Shown here piece by piece: positions 61,277 to 64,000 of a stretch of 64,000 nt of DNA. The notes beneath the pieces were generated by a model. It saw nothing but the letters and a program-made list of their open reading frames with translations. It was not told the DNA's origin and did no database searches. The translations under genes and the position numbers were made by a program. This stretch comes from Gp7-AA10 sp035636095 (GTDB taxonomy: Bacteria; Acidobacteriota; Thermoanaerobaculia; Gp7-AA8). The stretch is from contig DASPZU010000066.1 of NCBI GenBank assembly GCA_035636095.1, positions 59,944 to 123,943 of the forward strand, read 5' to 3'. Positions within the stretch are counted from its first letter, which is position 1; every line of letters starts with the position of its first letter.

Positions 61277-62410
61277 CTACTCGATGTTGAGGACTTTCGC
61301 GACGCGCGCCAGAAGAATGTTGTTCTTCACGGGCTTGCGGATGAAATCGGCGGCGCCGACTGCGAACGCTTTGATCTCCACTTCTTCGCCGGGAAGGCCG
61401 GAGATGAAAATCGCGGGAATCTCGAGCCCGTTTTCGCGAACCGCCTGCAGCAGGCTATGCCCGTCGATGAAGGGGAGGTCGACGTCGAGCAGCATGAGGT
61501 CGACTCTCTCGCGTCCGATCGTCATCAGCGCCTCGGCGCCATCCTTGGCGATCAAGGCGTTGTAGCCGGCGGCCTTGAGGAGGGCGCTGGTCAATTCACG
61601 ATTGAGAACATTGTCTTCCACGACCAGGACGTTCTTGCGGACTTGTCCCGCCGGCACGCCCTGCGCACTTGTTTTCGCGCGTAGCGCCATGATGTCGCGA
61701 TGCAGGGCCTTCGTTTCGGCGTCGGGCTCGATCCGCAACTCGCGCTTGAGGACTTTCGCGCAGGTCTCGTATTGCTGGAGGGCGTTGACCAGATCGCCGC
61801 TCTGCATGTACAGACGCATGAGCGAGCGGTGCATCGGCTCCTGAAGAATGTCGATGCGCAGGGAACGCTGCGCGGTCGCGATGGCATCATCGATCGCGCC
61901 GCGCCGCGACTGCAGCTCGAACAGTTGCGCGTGCGCCCGAAGCGCCATCCGATGCAGCCGGTCGCGTTCGGCGATCACCCACTGATCGAACCGCTCCTCG
62001 TTGATTTGAAATCCATCGAGGAGATCACCGCGATAGAGCTGCGAAGCTTTGGTGAGCGCTTCCTCGGTTCCCGATGCCACCAGCGGCTCGAAGGCCGCGA
62101 CGTCGCATTCGACGAGTGATTCCTCCAGCCCCAGGAGGTCATTCTCTTCGAGGAGGACCTTGGCGTCGGGCGAGAGTTGCGTTAATTCCTTGCGGAGAGT
62201 CGACAGCGTTTGACGCAAACTTTGCCGCGCCTGATCGGGGCCGGTGCTGCTCCACAACAGCGACGCGATCTTTTCGCGCGACACGCGCTGCGAAGGCTTG
62301 ACGGCCAGATAGGCCATCAGGGCTTGCGATTTTTTGGCGGAAATGGCGAACAGCGATCCGGCGGACCGCATCTGCAGATCACCGAGAAGATCAATTTGTA
62401 GCAGCGCCAT
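61277..62410 (-). CDS. SARP-type regulator (winged helix + BTAD) with C-terminal receiver domain
   Basis: A 377-residue regulator. Residues 1-95 form an AfsR/SARP-like winged helix (QIDLLGDLQMRSAG, KKSQALMAYLAVKPSQRVSREKIASLLW, ARQSLRQTLSTLRKEL). Residues 100-245 form a bacterial transcriptional activation domain (CDVAAFEPLVASGTEEALTKASQLYRGDLLDGF, LQEPMHRSLMRLYMQSGDLVNALQQYETCAKVL). Residues 258-377 are a REC domain with the phosphoacceptor Asp in LMLLDVDLPFIDG and Lys in IRKPV. The carboxyl-terminal position of the receiver is the reverse of usual response regulators. Divergent from mgtE. Confidence 0.9.
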   Translation of the reverse strand: MALLQIDLLGDLQMRSAGSLFAISAKKSQALMAYLAVKPSQRVSREKIASLLWSSTGPDQARQSLRQTLSTLRKELTQLSPDAKVLLEENDLLGLEESLVECDVAAFEPLVASGTEEALTKASQLYRGDLLDGFQINEERFDQWVIAERDRLHRMALRAHAQLFELQSRRGAIDDAIATAQRSLRIDILQEPMHRSLMRLYMQSGDLVNALQQYETCAKVLKRELRIEPDAETKALHRDIMALRAKTSAQGVPAGQVRKNVLVVEDNVLNRELTSALLKAAGYNALIAKDGAEALMTIGRERVDLMLLDVDLPFIDGHSLLQAVRENGLEIPAIFISGLPGEEVEIKAFAVGAADFIRKPVKNNILLARVAKVLNIE

Positions 62411-62469
62411 GAAACGACGTCGGTGCGATTCCCAGCATTATCGCTTAATCTCGCATGGGGAGACGCGCG

Positions 62470-63855
62470 ATGGTGGACACCGTTGAAGTTGGCAACTCTC
62501 TTCGTGAACTGATCCAGAATCGCAACTGGGACGCGCTACGCGGACGCATCCGGGACATGAATCCGTCCGACGTCGCTGATTTGATCATCGCCCTTCCGCC
62601 GGAAGAAGAAGCGTTCGTCTTTCGCGTGCTGCCCAAGGACCAGGCCGGCGAGGTTTTCTCGTACCTGCCACCCGACCATCAGGAGGAGCTCATCGCGGCG
62701 CTCAGCAACGAGCAAGTCCGCGGCGTGCTGCAGGCCATGCCGCCCGATGACCGGACGCGTCTTCTGGAAGAGATGCCGGCTGAAGTCACCCGCCGGCTCC
62801 TGACCACCCTGTCACCCGACGAGCTCAAAAACACGCGCTGGCTCCTCGGATATCCCGAAGAAACCGCCGGCCGCTACATGACCCCCAAGTACACCACCAT
62901 CGACCCGAAAATGGGGGCCGCCGAAGCGCTCGAGCACATTCGCAGAACGGGCCGCGGGATGGAAACGATCAACGTCGTCTATATCGTCGACGAGCGTGGA
63001 AAGCTCGTGGAAGACATCCGACTCGCGTCGCTCGTTCTCGCAGATCCGAACACCCCCGTGATGGAAATCCAGGACCCGCCCATGGTCTCGCTGTTCGCGA
63101 CCGACGACCGCGAGGAAGTCCTCAAGGCATTCGAGCGATACGACCGCCTGGCGCTGCCGGTGACAGACGCTGACCGTCACATGCTGGGCATCATCACGGT
63201 CGACGACATCCTCGACGTCGCCGAGCAGGAAGCAACCGAGGACATGCAGAAACTCGGCGGCATGGAAGCCCTCGATGCGCCGTATCTGAACGTCGATGTC
63301 TTCTCGATGATCCGCAAGCGCGCCGGCTGGCTCTCCGCGCTGTTCCTCGGCGAGATGTTGACGGCCACCGCCATGACGTACTTCGAGGGGGAGATCGCGC
63401 ACGCGGTCGTGCTGGCGCTCTTCGTCCCGCTGATCATCAGCAGCGGGGGCAATTCGGGTTCGCAGGCGACATCGCTGATCATCCGCTCGCTGGCGCTGCG
63501 CGAGCTGAAGCTGCGCGACTGGTACAAGGTTTTTCGCCGCGAGCTTCTCTCCGGCGTGGCCCTCGGCGCGCTCCTCGGTGCGATCGGATTCGTTCGAATA
63601 TTTTTGTGGGAAAGGTTGCACTTCACCGATTACGGCAAGCACTACATGCTGGTGGCCTTTACAGTCTGGGCGGCCCTGATCGGCGTGGTGACGTTCGGAA
63701 CGCTGGCGGGCAGCATGCTGCCATTTATCCTGCGCAAACTCGGATTCGATCCTGCCACCAGCTCCGCGCCGTTCGTGGCGACACTGGTCGACGTGACAGG
63801 GCTGTGCATCTACTTCACGGTGGCACTGGTTATTCTGAGAGGAACACTTCTCTGA
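62470..63855 (+). CDS. mgtE: magnesium transporter MgtE
   Basis: A 461-residue Mg2+ channel/transporter. The cytosolic N-domain (residues 1-125: DVADLIIALPPEEEAFVFRVLPKDQAGEVFSYL) is a Mg sensor, followed by a CBS-domain pair (ETAGRYMTPKYTTIDP, RYDRLALPVTDADRHMLGIITVDDILDV). Five membrane helices at the end carry the pore motif VPLIISSGGNSGSQATSLIIRSLAL. The start at 62470 has GGGGAG seven bases before it; ATG at 62455 would add five residues. No magnesium riboswitch is visible in the 60-bp leader. Confidence 0.95.
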   Translation: MVDTVEVGNSLRELIQNRNWDALRGRIRDMNPSDVADLIIALPPEEEAFVFRVLPKDQAGEVFSYLPPDHQEELIAALSNEQVRGVLQAMPPDDRTRLLEEMPAEVTRRLLTTLSPDELKNTRWLLGYPEETAGRYMTPKYTTIDPKMGAAEALEHIRRTGRGMETINVVYIVDERGKLVEDIRLASLVLADPNTPVMEIQDPPMVSLFATDDREEVLKAFERYDRLALPVTDADRHMLGIITVDDILDVAEQEATEDMQKLGGMEALDAPYLNVDVFSMIRKRAGWLSALFLGEMLTATAMTYFEGEIAHAVVLALFVPLIISSGGNSGSQATSLIIRSLALRELKLRDWYKVFRRELLSGVALGALLGAIGFVRIFLWERLHFTDYGKHYMLVAFTVWAALIGVVTFGTLAGSMLPFILRKLGFDPATSSAPFVATLVDVTGLCIYFTVALVILRGTLL

Positions 63856-63869
63856 TTTTGGAGTGCGGC

Positions 63870-64000
63870 GGCTTTGTACGTACCGGGGAGATGGTGGACG
63901 GGTGGCCGGAGACATGGTGGACACCTAAGCGGAGGAAGAGCAGCCTGAGGGGAGGCTGCTTGAATGCCGTGGAAAGAGGTGTCCACGATGTCATCGAGGC
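63870..64000 (+). mobile_element. left end of an IS481-type insertion sequence, cut by window edge
   Basis: The segment from about 63870 contains two similar motifs, GAGATGGTGGAC and GACATGGTGGACACC, as in terminal/subterminal repeats of IS481-like elements, then an 8-bp stem AGCAGCCT-N6-AGGCTGCT (63939-63960) just before a transposase start. The exact terminus and target duplication cannot be fixed from one end. Confidence 0.6.
63964..64000 (+). CDS. IS481-family transposase, first residues only
   Basis: ATG at 63964 opens MPWKEVSTMSSR, which matches the characteristic N-terminus of IS481-type transposases (MPWKEV.. followed in complete copies by an HTH and an rve integrase core). The reading frame leaves the window. 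The hairpin at 63939-63960 lies just upstream and could limit transposase translation from outside transcripts. Confidence 0.7.
   Translation, partial: MPWKEVSTMSSR

Noticed and set aside
62411..62469. Magnesium riboswitch in front of mgtE
   Set aside because: The leader is about 60 bp including the divergent regulator start and shows no extended conserved stem structure.

Overview
The window is GC-rich chromosomal DNA, dense with genes on both strands, with many short or overlapping gene junctions. The protein content points to an Acidobacteriota-like Gram-negative bacterium. Evidence for this is a very large TonB-dependent receptor with an N-terminal carboxypeptidase-regulatory-like domain, an abundance of eukaryotic-type Ser/Thr kinases (one ending in a TolB-like plus TPR region), CadC/AfsR-type winged-helix regulators, FHA, PAS and REC proteins, and HAF-repeat secreted proteins. 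This assignment is inference from families; there is no rRNA or tRNA in the window to confirm it.

Layout. 1-13137 is a carbohydrate region: a possible aldo/keto reductase, a giant TonB receptor and a GH13 amylase lipoprotein on the minus strand; a divergent GH3 beta-glucosidase; a GH18 lipoprotein; and a xylose-type ABC transporter (xylF, xylG, xylH) whose binding-protein gene is separated from the ATPase/permease pair by a minus-strand secreted protein and a perfect 31-bp hairpin. 13145-19865 holds a membrane Ser/Thr kinase with an apparent premature TGA, DoxX, an ECF sigma factor, and a minus-strand operon of XRE regulator, two SPFH proteins and a small membrane protein. 19916-24889 encodes a molybdopterin (CISM) oxidoreductase whose four-cluster ferredoxin and NrfD-like membrane anchor are fused into one chain, followed by a PmtA-like methyltransferase translationally coupled to a 44-residue membrane peptide. 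25014-36706 has a second TonB receptor, a lipoprotein, a winged-helix/FHA regulator facing a fused FGE-domain/Ser-Thr kinase/polytopic membrane protein, a halogenase-like flavoprotein, a HAF-repeat protein, a Tat-exported TonB-C protein, a di-heme DUF1111 protein and a HAD hydrolase.

36822-50471 contains an O-antigen-ligase-like protein, ankyrin/VOC and WYL/DinB genes, a PAS-GAF sensor kinase opposite a GAF-PAS protein with no output domain, an rtcB-archease RNA-repair operon with a divergent CheY-like gene, a decayed membrane-protein gene, msrA, a class II aldolase, and a two-subunit 3-oxoacid CoA-transferase with a palindromic element inserted between its subunits. 50410-63855 contains polytopic membrane proteins, a YtrA-type GntR repressor with a strong palindromic operator in front of a doubly disrupted slipin, lspA-ispG, a membrane-anchored coiled-coil response regulator with internal repeats, a GNAT/PLP-decarboxylase pair, an orphan receiver, a BTAD-REC regulator and mgtE. 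The right edge enters an IS481-type insertion sequence.

Several non-coding signals stand out. Three long hairpin elements resemble REP/RAYT-type repeats, and two of them share ends but have different, perfectly compensated stems. A short GC-rich hairpin is of another REP-like type. The 7-mer GTTAGGC recurs in different reading frames, usually at the cost of rare codons. Several genes carry single-base lesions (TGA in the kinase; a missing G and TAG in the slipin; a missing G at the aldo/keto reductase start) that may be real decay or sequencing errors.
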